Positions 15,780-23,651 are shown, counted from the stretch's first letter. The stretch: 30,036 bases of DNA from Casp-Chloro-G3 sp002816715 (GCA_027623815.1 JAQBUV010000029.1:1-30036); one strand, 5' to 3'. A program made the numbers and translations. Notes: generated by a model from the letters alone, not told the origin.

Positions 15780-16301
15780 TCACTTGCTCTCCCGTATCAA
15801 AGCATAGACCAGCTGATCAATAGTCTTTCCATCCTTGGTGACACTTTTACTGAACCGGCCGTCAAAAGCGTACCCCGCTTTTTCCAACACACGGGCCGAC
15901 GCTGGATTCCACTCAAACACTTCGGCAAAAACTCTAACTAGGTCGAAGCTAGTAAAGGCATATTCGGTCACAGCGCACAACGCCCGGGTAGCGATGCCCT
16001 TACCCCAGAACGGCTCGGCAACCCAGTAACCGATCTCAACAGATCGTCGGAACACATCCTCCTGAAGACGAAGACCGATACCGCCAATCGCTTCCATATC
16101 AGATGAAATCGCGAAGTTTACTTCTGGGTCTTGCGTCTGGGCAAAATTTATCCAATATCTAGCATCATCCACGCCGTACGGGTGAGGGAAGGAGTCACGG
16201 AGATTAATTCAGATCCGCCGATTGTTGGCATATTTAACCAGGGCATCTTCATCACCGTGCCGCCAGCTTCGGACCTGCCATTCGCCTATATCCAATCGCA
16301 C
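15780..16301 (-). pseudogene. GNAT N-acetyltransferase interrupted by an in-frame TGA
   Basis: From GTG 16301, eight bases after GGAG, the frame encodes a 173-codon RimJ/RimL-type acetyltransferase, the normal length. Codon 31 is TGA (16211-16209), in the conserved segment ANNRRI-stop-INLRDSFPHPYG, where relatives usually have tryptophan, so TGG to TGA is the simplest explanation. After it the frame is intact, with IGYWVAEPFWGKGIATRALCAVTEYAF as the acetyl-CoA-binding region. No selenocysteine-type active site or G-U-loop hairpin follows the TGA. An internal GTG at 16172 could initiate a truncated 130-residue product lacking the first strand and helix. It is probably a recent pseudogene; a base-call error is possible. 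Confidence 0.75.
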
Positions 16302-16379
16302 GGAAACAACTCCAGTAGAAAGAACACCGCTCAAACCCTTGAAGATATAATACCAAACGCCAGGCTATCATCAACAGCA

Positions 16380-16406
16380 TAGGGGCGGGTTATTAATCCG
16401 CCCCTA
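16380..16406. repeat. REP-like palindrome
   Basis: Perfect nine-base arms TAGGGGCGG and CCGCCCCTA flank the loop GTTATTAAT. A weaker sequence of similar design (GGCGG-TTTTAAC-CCGCC) occurs just after the SsuD-like gene near 26579. It looks like a dispersed extragenic palindrome. Confidence 0.5.
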
Positions 16407-16448
16407 CCAGCTTAGCAAAACCGATGTCCTAATTGCCTGGAATGACTT

Positions 16449-16592
16449 CTATTTGTCTGGGTCCCACAGAGCTTCCAGGATCGCGTCCGGATTAACGGAC
16501 AGCTTCTGCATCCCGACGCCAATGGCATGAGACACTGCCCTGGCGACTGCCGCCAATGGAGGTGCAATGGGAACCTGACCGACACCGCCCCA
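16449..16592 (-). pseudogene. C-terminal remnant of a CoxL/xanthine dehydrogenase-type large subunit
   Basis: The last 47 codons before a TAG read WGGVGQVPIAPPLAAVARAV, then SHAIGVGMQKLSVNPDAILEAL and a short tail. This matches the typical C-terminus of molybdopterin-binding large subunits of the xanthine dehydrogenase/CO dehydrogenase family, where G[IV]GEPPIxPxAAAIxNAVxDAxGxRxxxLPxTPxxVLxAL is usual. The Glu of GVGE is Gln here. Nothing else of the 750-800-residue subunit is recognisable. Intact coxM and coxS lie upstream on the same strand, and the missing coxL should follow coxS; the space is instead taken by a DUF3494 gene. The identification rests on a short match. Confidence 0.6.
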
Positions 16593-16599
16593 CCCTATA

Positions 16600-16629
16600 A
16601 GGATGGCCGGAAACATTTCCGGCCATCCT
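16600..16629. terminator. Long hairpin after the DUF3494 gene
   Basis: AGGATGGCCGGAAA and TTTCCGGCCATCCT are perfect 14-base arms separated by two bases. The hairpin begins 18 bases after the DUF3494 stop on the minus strand and directly precedes the CoxL remnant. No U-tract follows in either direction. It may stop transcription or stabilise a 3' end, or mark an insertion boundary. Confidence 0.5.
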
Positions 16630-16647
16630 GCGATCACTCCAGGTTGG

Positions 16648-17571
16648 TTAGGGCCCGGTAATGGCATTAGCGTCCAAGGTAACTGCGGTCTGTGCCAGCG
16701 CTCTACCGGTCAGTACCGCGCCGGTATTGACCACAATTGCCGTCTGGCCCAATAAAATGCCTTTGAAGTCGGCGGTCGTTCCCAATGTCGCCTGGTCGGC
16801 GACTTGCTAGAAGAGGTTCTGGGGTTGGCAACCACCGGCCGGGGTAACAATCGCTCCATCGCCCACGGTGAGAGTTCCCGCTATCTGGAAGATGAAGACT
16901 GAGTTGGAGTTGCCCAGGCAATCGAGAGTGACACCATTGTTTATCAGAACCCCGGTCCCCCATTTATAAAGGCCGGGATTAAGGGTCAACCCGCTGATGT
17001 CACCCGCGCCCAGTTCGGTGGCGTCCGGGTTGGTTCTTCCCGCGGCGTCGGTGTAGGCGGTTTCCATGTCGCTTACGGCCGTTGTCAAGTTAGCCGGGGT
17101 AGGCGACGTATAGTCAGCTGCGAAGAGCTGCCCGGTCACCAGGGATGACGTAGAGAAAGTACCCGAGCTGTCCAAGATGATCCCAAAGCCCGTGATGGCA
17201 GTGCTGTCAATTGGACTCACTCCAATGTCTCCAGTGACCGCGGTGGCTCCAGGGGTTGAGACGCCAGTTTTAGCAAGAATCACGAAGTCGCCGGCCGTTC
17301 CCAGGTCTACGCCCGCCGGGCCCGAGGGTCCCGGTGTAGGCGTCGGCGACGGGGTATCCGTCGGCTCAGGCGTCGGCGTCGGTTGTGGCGTACGGACGTC
17401 TCTGTTCCTGTCCCTAGGGGTAGCCGACGGACTTGGTGTTACTGCCGGCGTGGTGCCTGTCGTCGGCCTCGGCGTTGCTGCCGCCGTGGTGCCTGTCGGT
17501 GTGGTCGCCCCACCCCCAGTACAGGCGGCGGCAACTAAGATTACACTGAAAATTAATGTAGCAAGTCCCAC
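16648..17571 (-). pseudogene. DUF3494 (ice-binding-like) lipoprotein with an amber codon
   Basis: The frame encodes about 307 codons. A signal peptide ends in the lipobox VAAAC (Cys about 17). A Pro/Thr-rich linker (TPTPEPTDTPSPTPTPGPSG) follows, then a DUF3494 domain starting VDLGTAGDFVILAKTGVSTP. This beta-solenoid fold occurs in ice-binding proteins and adhesins. TAG at 16809-16807 interrupts it in the segment QPQNLF-stop-QVADQATLG, where the family has tryptophan (NxFWQV), so TGG to TAG is likely. The downstream frame continues TTADFKGILLGQTAIVVNTGAVLTGRAL to a TAA. The start is probably GTG with a weak ribosome site. It lies between coxS and a coxL remnant and is flanked by two long hairpins. 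Truncation removes the last approximately 53 residues, including the closing solenoid turns. Confidence 0.8.
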
Positions 17572-17680
17572 ACGTCTTGACCATCTGGTCCGTTGTGCTA
17601 CGTAAACCGTCCTATCTCTCGTTAATTAATTTATGATGATGTTGGACCCCCGTACATAAACCAGGTCGCCGCTCGGTCTG

Positions 17681-17718
17681 GGCACGGCTTGACGTTTTCC
17701 CCACCGTCAAGCCGTGCC
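17681..17718. terminator. Long hairpin between coxS and the DUF3494 gene
   Basis: GGCACGGCTTGACG and CGTCAAGCCGTGCC are perfect 14-base arms around a 10-base loop. The hairpin is 79 bases downstream of the coxS stop and upstream of the DUF3494 start. There is no U-tract. It could end the coxMS transcript. Together with the similar-sized hairpin at 16600-16629 it brackets the DUF3494 gene. Confidence 0.5.
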
Positions 17719-17797
17719 ATAGGTTTACCGACTACGCTTTATTCAACCTGGGATAGAAACATGTTGAAGTCACATCCCTTCGTCCCTCCGGCCATTT

Positions 17798-18274
17798 TCA
17801 GGCTTTCATCTTCTCTTCGGCGTCCATCACGGCACGGATGATTTTGTCGTATCCGGTGCAGCGGCAGAGGTTCCCTGCCAGCCAGTGACGGATTCGACCT
17901 TCGTCGGCGTCTGGTTCCGCTTCCAGCAGCGCCTTGGACGCAACGATGAACCCCGGGGTGCAGATACCGCACTGTAGCGCGGCGTTTTCCAGGAAAGCCT
18001 GCTGTACCGGGTGGAGTCCTTTGGCGGAGGCGACTCCCTCAATGGTGGTAATCTCTTTACCCTGGACTTCTACTCCCAACACCAGGCAGGAAGTGACAAT
18101 TCTGCCGTCGAGCATCACGGTACAGGCGCCGCAGTTGCCGTCGTTACAGCCTTCCTTGGTGCCGGTCATACCCAGCACGTCGCGCAGGCATTCCAACAAG
18201 CTCTGGCGGGGTTCACACAGGAAGTCAGATGGGTTGCCGTTAATAGTAGTTGATACGTGGACTAATCCGGGCAT
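17798..18274 (-). CDS. CoxS-type (2Fe-2S) small subunit of a molybdenum hydroxylase
   Basis: The 158-residue protein is the two-cluster iron-sulfur subunit of xanthine dehydrogenase/CO dehydrogenase-type hydroxylases, passing electrons from the Mo site to FAD. The plant-ferredoxin cluster is bound by EGCNDGNCGAC plus a later Cys in IVTSCLV. The second cluster is bound by LQCGICTPG and GNLCRCTGY. The length is normal. It begins two bases after the coxM stop. The catalytic large subunit should follow but is absent apart from a short remnant. The substrate cannot be assigned without it. Confidence 0.93.
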   Translation of the reverse strand: MPGLVHVSTTINGNPSDFLCEPRQSLLECLRDVLGMTGTKEGCNDGNCGACTVMLDGRIVTSCLVLGVEVQGKEITTIEGVASAKGLHPVQQAFLENAALQCGICTPGFIVASKALLEAEPDADEGRIRHWLAGNLCRCTGYDKIIRAVMDAEEKMKA

Positions 18275-18276
18275 TT

Positions 18277-19152
18277 TTATTCCCCCCTAGCTCGTTTGAT
18301 AGCGTTGTTCAGTGTACGACGGGTGAACACGCCAACCAGGTGGTTCCTCTGGCGTATCGTGCCGCGCATGTCACTGATCGGCGTGGCGGCAGCCATCGCC
18401 TTCTTGGCTGCTTCTTCAATTGCTTCATCGGATACCGGCTTGCCCGCCAGACTGTCGCCAGCTTCCTGGGCAAACACCGGAGTCGGCGCTACCGACGCCA
18501 GCGAAATGCGGGCTGAGACGAAGTTCTGGCCGGAAGCGTCCAACACTACCGAAGTGCCAACTCCGACTACGGCAATGTCCATCTCATTGCGGGGGATGAA
18601 CCGCAGATAATTAGCCCCAGAGTGGGCCGCCGGAGCAGGCAGGTGTATGGAGACCAGGAGCTCACCGGGTTCCATTACGTTCCGTCCCGGTCCGGTGCAG
18701 AACTCCGCCACCGGCACTTCCCGGGTGCCTTTGGCGCCGATAATGGTCGCCACCCCGTTCAAAACGATAATCGAGGGTATCGCATCGGCGCTGGGTGCTG
18801 AGTTGCACAGGTTACCGCCAATGCTGGCCCGCCCTTGAATCTGAATGCTGCCAATGAGGGAAGCCGAGTCGATCAAGCACGGGTAAGCCGAGGCTACCGC
18901 CTGGTCTTGGTATATCCGATAACAGGGTGCTGCGGCGCCAATAGTTAGACCACTCTGAGCATTGTATTTGATTTGGTTTAGCTCAGGGATGTCTTTGACG
19001 TCCACCACCAGATCGGCGCTGCGGCGTCCGCCGCGGAGCTGCACTAGCAGATCGGTGCCGCCAGCCAGTGCTCTGGCGCGGTCGCCTTTGGAGGCCATGA
19101 CTGAAACGGCCTCACTGAGGGTCTTTGGTGCGATAAAATCAATAGCTTGCAA
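18277..19152 (-). CDS. CoxM-type FAD-binding medium subunit
   Basis: The 291-residue protein is the FAD subunit of a molybdenum hydroxylase. FAD-binding motifs are ALAGGTDLLVQL (about residues 34-45) and ASIGGNLCNSAPSAD. The C-terminal CO-dehydrogenase flavoprotein domain includes RISLASVAPTP. Initiation is at TTG 19152, six bases after an excellent AAGGAGGT site. A near-consensus promoter lies directly upstream. coxS follows at once. The gene order M-S-(L) is typical, and both surviving genes look intact although L is lost. Confidence 0.93.
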   Translation of the reverse strand: MQAIDFIAPKTLSEAVSVMASKGDRARALAGGTDLLVQLRGGRRSADLVVDVKDIPELNQIKYNAQSGLTIGAAAPCYRIYQDQAVASAYPCLIDSASLIGSIQIQGRASIGGNLCNSAPSADAIPSIIVLNGVATIIGAKGTREVPVAEFCTGPGRNVMEPGELLVSIHLPAPAAHSGANYLRFIPRNEMDIAVVGVGTSVVLDASGQNFVSARISLASVAPTPVFAQEAGDSLAGKPVSDEAIEEAAKKAMAAATPISDMRGTIRQRNHLVGVFTRRTLNNAIKRARGE

Positions 19153-19175
19153 ATGGCCACCTCCTTCCGGCTGGA

Positions 19176-19204
19176 ATTATAACATCAGCAGTATAGGCTG
19201 TCAG
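19176..19204 (-). promoter_or_regulatory. Near-consensus sigma-70 promoter of coxMS
   Basis: CTGACA (19204-19199) and a perfect TATAAT (19181-19176) are separated by exactly 17 bases on the minus strand. The -10 box is 23 bases from the TTG start, leaving a short leader that contains the AAGGAGGT ribosome site. Confidence 0.7.
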
Positions 19205-19361
19205 CTATTATCCAGATTGGAGGGGCAAACGAATGGCAATACTTACCGCGGAGTACCCATAGAGCGCTGAAGTATACATAAAATATGAGGGAAATCTCCG
19301 CTGCCCCGGTGTCTCAGCGGTTTTGAGAGCACTTCATCGCGAGATGTGTGTTCGAGACCGT

Positions 19362-20684
19362 CTAGTCGCCAGCGGGCTCAACCGAAACTTTGGGGTCGCC
19401 CAACAAGACAGGCAAGACCGGACGGCGGGCCAAGGCGAAGAGGAAACCACTGAGGACGAACATCGGCGCGAAGGTCAATAGAACCAACTCATAACTGCCA
19501 GTGGTGTCTTTCACGTACCCGGCAAAAACCGGTGCGATGGCCAGGCCGATGTTGTGGAAAACGCTCATAGCACCCATCAGACTGGCGAACCGGCTGCGGC
19601 CAAAGTAGTCTCCTATCATCAGCCAGTTGACCGAGGTTATGCCCTCCACCACCGCCAGTCCCACGACGAATACAACCACGCCCGGTATTCCTGGCATACC
19701 CCACAGTGCAAACAATCCAACCGCGCCCAGGTTCATCCCCCAGAAGAGCATCTTGCGGGGAGCGAAGCGTCCTCCGGCCACACCCAACAAAAACCGCAAC
19801 GGTATCGCCATTAAAAACATGGCCGAAACGAATATGGTCGCGGTGCTGGGGTCTAACCCCTTCAACGCCAATATGGGAAATATGTGGACAATGATGGCAT
19901 TGGTGGCGGTGACCCGGGTAATGACCCCGCCCAACAACAGCCAAAAAGTCGGGGTGCGCATGGCTTGCCGGACTGTGAAATCCGTTTCCGCCGGTACTGG
20001 CTGCCCAACCCCGCCTGCAGCGCGTACTAATGGAGCATCGCCATCGGGCCTGAGACCCATGTCCTCGGGTTTACTCCGCATAACCAGGGAAACCGGCAGG
20101 GTCAGCAGGGCAATGAACAGCCCGGTAAAAAATACAGTGCTCCGCCAGCCCAGGTGAGAAATGCCCAAGTCTAGCAGTAATACCACGAATGCCCCGCCCG
20201 CGGCAAAAGCGGTCATCAAGGTGGATAATGCCAGCGCTTTGCGCCGAATGAACCACTGGTTCACTGCCGCCATCAAGGTCTGGCCCAGAGCGGCGGTCTT
20301 ACCTACCGAGACCACCCCAGCGAACAGGAATACAAACTCCCAATAACTGTCCGCCCGGGAAACCAGCATCAGGCCAATGCCAGCGACCAATCCGCCAAAG
20401 AAGATCATGGGCCGAGCGCCGTACTTGTCCACCAGCCAGCCCACCAATGGCCCGCCCATGCCACCCTCAGCCCTGGCCAGACCAAAGACCAGGCCCATCC
20501 GGGCGGCACTGAATCCCAAGTCCATGCGGATGGGTTCGAAGAAACGAGGGAACCCGCTGGAAATAGCGCCGTTGCCAAACATACCCAATATTGAGGCGAC
20601 GGTGACTATCCGCCAGCCATAAAAAAAGCGGCCCTGCCGCCTCGATTCGTTGCCCGTGGTTTGGTCAATCATTACTGATTTCAT
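19362..20684 (-). CDS. MFS transporter, monocarboxylate/oxalate-antiporter type
   Basis: The protein of about 440 residues has twelve predicted helices and opens with the GRFFYGWRIVTVASILGMFG motif of the monocarboxylate/oxalate-antiporter branch. GWLVDKYGARPM follows helix 2 and RSKPEDMGLRPDGD lies in the central loop. It is a paralogue of the transporter at 7719-9050, which shares both segments. The ATG at 20684 (MKSVMIDQ) is chosen because upstream residues are unconserved and basic; the ATG at 20672 is also possible, and neither has a strong ribosome site. It lies upstream of coxM on the same strand but is separated by that gene's promoter. The substrate is unknown. Confidence 0.85.
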   Translation of the reverse strand: MKSVMIDQTTGNESRRQGRFFYGWRIVTVASILGMFGNGAISSGFPRFFEPIRMDLGFSAARMGLVFGLARAEGGMGGPLVGWLVDKYGARPMIFFGGLVAGIGLMLVSRADSYWEFVFLFAGVVSVGKTAALGQTLMAAVNQWFIRRKALALSTLMTAFAAGGAFVVLLLDLGISHLGWRSTVFFTGLFIALLTLPVSLVMRSKPEDMGLRPDGDAPLVRAAGGVGQPVPAETDFTVRQAMRTPTFWLLLGGVITRVTATNAIIVHIFPILALKGLDPSTATIFVSAMFLMAIPLRFLLGVAGGRFAPRKMLFWGMNLGAVGLFALWGMPGIPGVVVFVVGLAVVEGITSVNWLMIGDYFGRSRFASLMGAMSVFHNIGLAIAPVFAGYVKDTTGSYELVLLTFAPMFVLSGFLFALARRPVLPVLLGDPKVSVEPAGD

Positions 20685-20913
20685 CTTACGCTGATGGCGT
20701 TTACCGGTCAACGCAAATTGGCTGCAGACCAATAGACGCTCTTTGAGAGCAAATTAGGATGTATTTCGGCGTAACAGTGTAATAGGTTAGTGCTAGCCAG
20801 AGATTGAAGGTCAAAACATGATGGCAGATTCCAATACCTGCTCTCATCCAAGTTGGCTAGCCGATCACAAAGTAGCGACTGCTGGGCAGATAGGTGAAGC
20901 TGGAATACCAGGG

Positions 20914-21438
20914 CTATTGCGTGTCCCCGGCCAACTGACTAACCAACGTGATCAGATCCGCCGCCGGGACCGGTCTCTCGGTCAATTCGGGCATCCCCGA
21001 ATTATCAAAATCTTCATTCTCCCGGTCAACAAATTCTTCCACCCGCGACAGCAATTCTAGCGGCGCATCGGGCAGACGACCTGTGCTGGCATCGGGTACA
21101 TCACCTGCGGGCAACGGCAGCAGATATACGGGCGAATCCTCAGCAGAAGTGACCAGCAGCAATAGCGGGATTGAGTCTGGGGGCAGGCTCAGCCGGGACA
21201 ACAGCGCATGAACCGTGCTGGATACTCCGTGCTGACCGAAGATAACCAGGTTGCCAAAGCCAGCGGCTCGCTGCTCGAAGCTGCCGCGAAACGCTCTAAA
21301 AATGTCATGGGCGGTCTGATCGGCTTCCGACACCAGGAAAACCGCGTAGACCGGAAACCTACTGATGGACTGCTCGGTTAAATCCCGATGCCATCGGCCC
21401 AGCTTGTCAATGTCGTGTTGGTCGGCGCGGCTGGTCAT
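20914..21438 (-). CDS. Hypothetical 174-residue soluble protein
   Basis: No family is recognised. The protein is predicted soluble, with no signal peptide or membrane helix. The central part alternates hydrophobic strands and helices (FPVYAVFLVSEADQTAHDIF, then FGNLVIFGQHG and IPLLLLVTSAEDSPVYLLPLP), which looks like an alpha/beta fold. The C-terminal third is acidic with a long helix (LELLSRVEEFVDREN). A GGAGGCGATC ribosome site supports the ATG. It starts 44 bases after the VOC gene on the same strand, so the two probably share a transcript. Confidence 0.65.
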   Translation of the reverse strand: MTSRADQHDIDKLGRWHRDLTEQSISRFPVYAVFLVSEADQTAHDIFRAFRGSFEQRAAGFGNLVIFGQHGVSSTVHALLSRLSLPPDSIPLLLLVTSAEDSPVYLLPLPAGDVPDASTGRLPDAPLELLSRVEEFVDRENEDFDNSGMPELTERPVPAADLITLVSQLAGDTQ

Positions 21439-21482
21439 ATTGATCGCCTCCTGCCTCAGAGCATGAGTAAGGTCGCGCCGTA

Positions 21483-21941
21483 TTAGGCCGCGCCACCGCC
21501 GTCGAACTGAATCAGGATTCCATCCGGGTCATAAACATAGAAGCTGTTGATTTTCCCTTGAGCGTTCATCCAACTGTCGATCGGCGCGGCCAGGCGCACG
21601 CCTTTAGACTCTAATTCCTCAGCCAGGGCTTTGGTGTCGGGCACCGTGAAGGAAAAGTGGCTGATACCTACTTGATCCAGCATGATCGGTTCTCCATCCG
21701 GGTCATCACCTGGATGAGTGGTCATAACCAAATGGGGTGCGGCAGAGTTCTCGCTGTAAGAAAGGTGCACCGTTCGGCGAGTCTGGCGGGAATGCCGGTA
21801 AACGTTGGTCAGGAACCCGCTGGTTGTATCCTGCACCTGATCAAAGGTCACTTTCATGCCTAGGACATCCCGGTAAAAGGCCAGGGACTTCTCAATGTCT
21901 CTAACACAGAAGGCAATATGCGAAATGATGTTGGCTTCCAT
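21483..21941 (-). CDS. VOC/glyoxalase-fold protein
   Basis: From ATG 21941, preceded by GAGAGG, the protein has 152 residues and two beta-alpha-beta-beta-beta units of the vicinal oxygen chelate fold. IISHIAFCVRDIEKSLAFYRDVLGMKV opens the first. VGISHFSFTVPDTKALAEELESKGV opens the second. The strand SFYVYDPDGILIQFDGG closes it and supplies a likely metal-binding acid. Such proteins include glyoxalases, extradiol dioxygenases and epimerases; the exact activity is open. A promoter lies upstream, and an unknown gene follows. Confidence 0.88.
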   Translation of the reverse strand: MEANIISHIAFCVRDIEKSLAFYRDVLGMKVTFDQVQDTTSGFLTNVYRHSRQTRRTVHLSYSENSAAPHLVMTTHPGDDPDGEPIMLDQVGISHFSFTVPDTKALAEELESKGVRLAAPIDSWMNAQGKINSFYVYDPDGILIQFDGGGAA

Positions 21942-21987
21942 CTTCAATCCTCTCCCAAATCCTGTTGACTGCACTAATTTTCAAGCA

Positions 21988-22016
21988 ATCCTAATCGGCT
22001 GCCAAATTTTTGTCAA
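21988..22016 (-). promoter_or_regulatory. Promoter of the VOC gene
   Basis: A perfect TTGACA (22016-22011) and TAGGAT (21993-21988) are separated by 17 bases on the minus strand, 47 bases before the VOC start. The promoter lies just outside the insertion sequence, so the IS did not disrupt it. Confidence 0.6.
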
Positions 22017-22055
22017 AAGGGCGCATCCCGAGCGAAGATAATGCATCTAATATTA

Positions 22056-22063
22056 CATAGCGC
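22056..22063. repeat. Target-site duplication, left copy
   Basis: CATAGCGC occurs immediately outside the left terminal inverted repeat and is repeated exactly outside the right end at 23644-23651. A perfect eight-base duplication shows transposition into this site and little divergence since. Confidence 0.85.
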
Positions 22064-23643
22064 GGGAGCATTCCGCGTTTCTTACGAAAGGGGCTGCCCT
22101 TGACCCTTCATGGCTCTCTGTTTGTAACGGTCAAAGGCCCTCCGGAAGGTCCTGTTGTACTTGGCGCATCGTAAAGCTAGCATCACGTTGGCCTGCTCCA
22201 CGTACCACCAGGCACCGGAGCGCTTGAGCCGAACATGGCTGATGAACTTGTTGGCTGACTCTATCCCGCCACTTCCGATGGGGTACCCCTTGCGGCGCAG
22301 CGCTCGGTACTTCATCCGCCCCTGGTTTTCCTTTAGGTAACCCCAAAGCTTCCTGACTTCCTCTCTCGCCGCTTCATCCCGGGGCTTCATCCCCTCCAGG
22401 CCCAGTAACACCCAGTCCAGATAGCCATAGAATAGCCTGGCCTTGGTGGCCTCCACCCATTCCCGCTCCTGCAGAGGGTCATTATGGAACTGAGCCAGGG
22501 CCACCTTGTGTAGGCGCTCACTCAGATGGTAATAGTCCAGAATCTGCACTGCACTGGGGAAGAGCTCCTTTACCTGCTTCCAGATCCATTTGGCCCCATC
22601 GCCGATGACGCACAGGCGTACCTGCTCTTGCGGAATCAGGCCCGCCTCCTTCACCTGTCCCAGTGCCTCCCCCATCTGGTCATCCTTCTGGATCTGGTGC
22701 CAGCTCAGCACATGGACAATCCGCTCCTTATCCACCAGATAGAATCGGAACCCCTTGGCCTCCTTCCATTCCCCCTGCCATTGGGCCCGCCGGGCTCGCT
22801 GCCTCTTACGTCCTTTACCGGGTCCTCTGGCTCCCGCCGGGCGGGTGGGTACATGTGCCCCATCGATGGCCAGCACCATGATGGGAGGCTGTTTCTTGCC
22901 CTCGGCTAGCTTGGACACCCGCTGGGCGATCTCGTTGGCGGTGGGACTCACCTCCAGGACTCCAAGGCCTTGCCCCACTTCCTCTACCACCTGGTGAGTG
23001 GTGTGAGCGCTCAATGAAAGGCCAGTAAGTTGCCGGAACAGTTCCTGGGCCGTCTAGAAAGGGACCTCGGCGGCCAGCCTGGCCCCAGCTTCTTGAATAT
23101 CCCACTGCTTCCGGCGCTCTGACAGCTCCAGGGCCTTATCCAGGGGATAAAACCCTTGCTTGCACTGCAGGCAGTAGAAGTAGGGCCGCTCCAGAGCCAC
23201 CTCCCCCACCAGGGTCTCAACCGTTCGGGAGACCAGCCCTCGAGCGGGCAGTGAGCGTCCACAATGGGGACACGGTGCGTTCTGCTGCCCCAGAGCTTGA
23301 GCATGGCGTTGGGACACCAGGGCTTCCGTGACTTGGCCAGTGAGTTCTTGGCGCCTGGCCAGCACTGCCCTAGTCAGGACATCCAGGCTGGGAAGATCTC
23401 CCTTCACTGCTTCCTCCAGACTATCCAACCAGAGATCGAAATTTTCGTGCATCTCTCTACGAGTCGGTGCCTTTATCCAATTGGGTGTTGGCTCCTCTAA
23501 AGCCAGAACCGAGGCCGTTACCATCTACTTCCCCTCCCACTGTCAGTCAGGTTCACCGCTGAACCATTCGACCCTAACACAATAGGGGGTCTCTCCCCGT
23601 GAAAGGTCTCAACCTCTACCTGTAAGAATCAGGTAATGCTCCC
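22064..23643. mobile_element. Complete ISKra4-like insertion sequence, 1580 bp
   Basis: The element starts GGGAGCATT (22064-22072) and ends AATGCTCCC (23635-23643), with a further TTCTTAC/GTAAGAA match inside each end (22079-22085 and 23622-23628). The imperfect terminal inverted repeats are about 28 bases, separated by a diverged stretch. Both ends are flanked by the duplication CATAGCGC. The single transposase frame fills nearly the whole element. Insertion was between the VOC promoter and the rplU promoter. Confidence 0.88.
22082..23524 (-). pseudogene. ISKra4-family transposase with an in-frame amber codon
   Basis: From ATG 23524 the frame spans 480 codons. A zinc-ribbon-like CPHC...CLQC lies near residues 85-125. 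The DDE domain follows, with acidic residues plausible in LAIDGAHVPTRP, CVIGDGAKW and GSGGIESANKF. TAG at 23056-23054 interrupts it in AEVPF-stop-TAQELFRQL, and the same frame continues without any shift. A single substitution, for example GAG to TAG, explains it. A downstream TTG (23014) could start a 310-residue DDE fragment without the N-terminal part. It is probably inactive unless the amber is suppressed. The C-terminus overlaps the left terminal inverted repeat region. Confidence 0.85.
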
Positions 23644-23651
23644 CATAGCGC
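23644..23651. repeat. Target-site duplication, right copy
   Basis: This exact copy of CATAGCGC lies directly after the right terminal inverted repeat, matching 22056-22063. Confidence 0.85.

Noticed and set aside
15780..16301. A third selenoprotein at the GNAT TGA.
   Set aside because: The residue is not a redox cysteine in the family, and the hairpin possible downstream lacks a G-U apical loop. Nonsense mutation is simpler.
16703..16963. Open frame within the DUF3494 region as a separate gene.
   Set aside because: It is in a different frame from the family-matching sequence and has no recognisable features.
19290..19361. tRNA-like stretch on the plus strand with a D-arm-like CTCAGCGGTTTTGAGAG and a T-loop-like TTCGAGA.
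   Set aside because: The T-stem and acceptor stem do not pair, and the anticodon region folds as CATC-GCGA-GATG instead of a 5-bp stem with a 7-base loop. At most a degenerate remnant.
22082..23524. Pyrrolysine or programmed amber readthrough in the transposase and DUF3494 genes.
   Set aside because: TAG is the stop of many intact genes in the window, and neither site is a known Pyl family. Single substitutions explain both.
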